DNA from: SURF-21 sp964592775
GTDB taxonomy: Bacteria; Actinomycetota; Geothermincolia; Geothermincolales; RBG-13-55-18
DNA: 26,177 nt
Direction: 5' to 3'
Assembly (NCBI GenBank): GCA_964592775.1
Contig: CAZQFX010000017.1
Location: forward strand, 1 to 26,177
In this document: positions 23,698 through 26,177 of the stretch, in pieces
Numbering within the stretch: position 1 is the first letter of the stretch
Layout of the letters: each line of letters starts with the position of its first letter
The notes under the pieces: model-generated
Seen by the model: the letters and a program-made list of their open reading frames with translations, nothing else
Databases searched by the model: none
What the model was told of the DNA's origin: nothing
Made by a program: the position numbers and the translations under genes

Positions 23698-23789
23698 GGG
23701 GTCGTATCTTCTATCTTCAATGAATGGGGTCGATCTTCGGTTTTGCAGAAAAGCCCCGGAAGAACGGCTTGTTTAGTTGATACGACCCC
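23698..23789. repeat. MITE-like inverted repeat element (11-bp ends, 92 bp)
   Basis: GGGGTCGTATC (23698-23708) faces its exact complement GATACGACCCC (23779-23789). A further TGGGGTCGATCTTC lies inside at about 23724, and an imperfect hairpin with TTTT/AAAA arms lies near 23738-23762. The region is poorer in GC than the surrounding genes and carries no transposase. It fits a small non-autonomous element or the trace of a lost one. Confidence 0.5.
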
Positions 23790-24016
23790 ATCCAGACTTA
23801 CCTCAGCATTTACAACCCCCACTTCTCGCACAAGAACCTCTTTTCTTGACATCCCAAACAGACACGATTCCAATACTAGACAGCTGGTTCGCGGCGATCA
23901 GGACCTACCTTCATCATGAAGTTGACATGGAAAAGTGAGGAGCAGGCTGGCGAGGGTCAACTCGGACCCTATTTCCATTCTACCTGGGACCTTACCGGCG
24001 AACGGGGGTGAAACGA
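23790..24016. other. Gene-poor stretch between the HD-GYP and riboflavin loci
   Basis: No convincing gene is present. On the plus strand TTGACA (23846) with TCCAAT 17 nt downstream could be a weak promoter. One reading frame ends at 23938 with a protein-like tail (WFAAIRTYLHHEVDMEK), and a 31-codon ORF runs 23916-24011 without a ribosome-binding site. These may be decayed coding remnants; I cannot assign them to a family. Confidence 0.3.
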
Positions 24017-24121
24017 TTGAAAAAGCCTATCCTGCTGGTGACCCTGATAACCTTTTCTCTGAACACGGCCGGTCTTGCGATTGAAACACCGCGTCGGGGT
24101 TTTCCTGGTTTGTCCGTTTAG
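24017..24121 (+). CDS. Mini-ORF encoding a signal-peptide-like sequence (34 aa), possible gene remnant
   Basis: From TTG at 24017 the plus strand reads (M)KKPILLVTLITFSLNTAGLA and then 13 more residues to TAG. This has the form of a Sec signal peptide: two Lys, a hydrophobic core and a small-residue cleavage site (AGLA). GGGGGTG lies 6 nt upstream of the TTG. The remaining mature part is only about 13 residues, so it is either a short secreted peptide or, more likely, the 5' relic of a secreted-protein gene. The downstream sequence in all frames shows no continuation that I recognise. Coding status is uncertain. Confidence 0.25.
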   Translation: MKKPILLVTLITFSLNTAGLAIETPRRGFPGLSV

Positions 24122-24135
24122 ATTGCCTGAGACAG

Positions 24136-24196
24136 CCCCACGGCAGTAGTGCCGGGGCCGGGCTGGACAAAGGCTGTTCCCCGCGGGGCCCGAGCC
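24136..24196 (-). terminator. Possible terminator region of the rib operon
   Basis: Just after ribH, the minus strand carries a GGCT...AGCC stem enclosing the palindrome CCCCGCGGGG (24172-24196), followed by TTTGT. A second hairpin, CCCC(A)CGGCA-GTAG-TGCCGGGG, lies at 24136-24157. Neither has a long T run, so termination may be inefficient. Confidence 0.35.
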
Positions 24197-24204
24197 GCAA
24201 TAAA

Positions 24205-24669
24205 CTATTTCAACTCCTGCAAGAGATTCCCCATCTCCACCGCGGAGAGGGCGGCCTGCCAGCCCTTGTTGCCCTGCTTGGCGCCGGCCCTCTCTACGGC
24301 CTGCTCGATGGTATCGGCGGTGATGATCCCGAACACGGTGGGGACGCCCTTTTCCATGTTCACCCTGGCGATCCCCTTCGACACCTCCGCGGCCACGTAT
24401 TCGAAATGCGGCGTCGAGCCGCGGATCACGGCGCCCAGGCAGATCACGGCGTCGTAGCGCCCGCTGCCCGCCAACCTCGCGGCGACCAGGGGTATCTCGA
24501 ACGAACCGGGCACCCAGGCGACATCGACGCCGTCCATATCCGCGTCGTGCCGCTTGAGGGCGTCCAGGGCCCCGTCGAGGAGGCGCGTGCTTATGAACTC
24601 GTTGAAGCGGCTGACCACGATGGCGAACTTGAGTCCCGTCGCCACCAGGTGGCCTTCGAATGTAGGCAT
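24205..24669 (-). CDS. ribH: 6,7-dimethyl-8-ribityllumazine synthase
   Basis: Lumazine synthase condenses 5-amino-6-ribitylamino-uracil with 3,4-dihydroxy-2-butanone 4-phosphate, the penultimate step to riboflavin. Its 154 residues match the family. VVSRFNEFI gives the pyrimidine-binding Phe22, WVPGSFEIP and CLGAVIRGSTPHFEYV (catalytic His88) line the active site, and GIITADTIEQAVERAG and NKGWQAALSAVEM form the C-terminal helices. ATG at 24669 lies 19 nt after ribBA, with AAAGGAGAG upstream. It is the last gene of the operon in this window. Confidence 0.97.
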   Translation of the reverse strand: MPTFEGHLVATGLKFAIVVSRFNEFISTRLLDGALDALKRHDADMDGVDVAWVPGSFEIPLVAARLAGSGRYDAVICLGAVIRGSTPHFEYVAAEVSKGIARVNMEKGVPTVFGIITADTIEQAVERAGAKQGNKGWQAALSAVEMGNLLQELK

Positions 24670-24688
24670 AGCGGTCTCTCCTTTCGCT

Positions 24689-25917
<1,229 letters not shown>

Positions 25918-25918
<1 letters not shown>

Positions 25919-26177
25919 CACAAAAATCCTCCCTCAGCCAGCTTTTCTTCCAGCGAGCTTCCTCCTCCGCCGGGTTTCTCCGGTACCGGCATGCCTCGCT
26001 CCATGTACCTGCGAACATACTTGGCGATGATGTCGACCTCGAGGTTCACGGCGTCTCCCGCCCTCAACCCCTTGAGGTTCGTCTCCGCCACGGTATGGGG
26101 GATGGCCGACACGCTGAACTCCCCCTCCTCCAGCGCGCTTATGGTAAGGCTTATCCCGTCAACCGCGATGGAGCCCT
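25918..26177 (-). CDS. ribE: Riboflavin synthase alpha chain (5' end outside window)
   Basis: Riboflavin synthase dismutates two 6,7-dimethyl-8-ribityllumazine molecules to riboflavin. Only the C-terminal part is in the window. Reading in from the right edge, GSIAVDGISLTISALEEGEF runs into SAIPHTVAETNL and AGDAVNLEVDIIAKYVRRYM, all standard for the second lumazine-binding repeat. The start codon lies beyond base 26177. An internal ATG at 26112 is not the start. The gene overlaps ribBA by 1 nt. Any FMN riboswitch would be further upstream, outside the window. Confidence 0.94.

Noticed and set aside
23688..23873. 61-codon minus-strand frame over the inverted repeat
   Set aside because: It reads through both repeat ends, has no ribosome-binding site and no recognisable domain; more likely non-coding element sequence.

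Overview
The window is 26.2 kb of high-GC bacterial chromosome, almost entirely housekeeping and almost entirely on the minus strand. Only rpsT, and perhaps one tiny ORF near 24.0 kb, read on the plus strand. There is no prophage, CRISPR array, rRNA or tRNA. The gene orders hrcA-dnaJ-rsmE-HIT-phoH-ybeY-CNNM, hemW next to lepA, and infC-rpmI-rplT-spoU-pheST are those of Actinobacteria and Firmicutes. High GC, retention of mtaB, HD-GYP and GGDEF signalling proteins and frequent GTG/TTG starts suggest a deep-branching actinobacterial lineage (for example a Geothermincolia-like group). That placement is inference.

Reading the minus strand from right to left: (1) 24.2-26.2 kb is the end of a riboflavin operon: riboflavin synthase (5' end outside the window), ribBA, ribH. 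(2) 23.6-24.2 kb is a ~0.6 kb gap of lower GC with a MITE-like inverted repeat and a signal-peptide-like mini-ORF. (3) 18.2-23.6 kb is a signalling block: a GAF-GAF-HD-GYP protein, a receiver-GGDEF(GGDDF) response regulator and a six-helix membrane histidine kinase. (4) 12.5-18.2 kb is the translation operon infC-rpmI-rplT-spoU methyltransferase-pheS-pheT. It has a clear promoter and a leader carrying an intrinsic terminator immediately before an infC gene that appears to start at AUA. (5) rpsT (plus strand, UUG start) converges on pheT and diverges from lepA. (6) lepA and hemW overlap as GTGA. (7) 0-8.9 kb is one long heat-shock-type operon headed by a near-perfect CIRCE: hrcA, dnaJ, rsmE, mtaB, HIT, phoH, a small unknown gene, ybeY, a CNNM/CorC-like membrane protein, pgeF, acylphosphatase (3' end cut by the window edge).

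Functionally the window couples protein folding, translation initiation and fidelity, rRNA and tRNA modification, ribosome maturation and Phe-tRNA charging, with cyclic-di-GMP-type signalling genes placed between translation and vitamin genes. I found no new defence or metabolic system. The observations most worth following are the infC leader and AUA start, the 44-nt infC/rpmI overlap, the small gene between phoH and ybeY, CIRCE over a long operon lacking grpE/dnaK, the GGDDF response regulator, and the short-repeat relics in the two gene-poor gaps.
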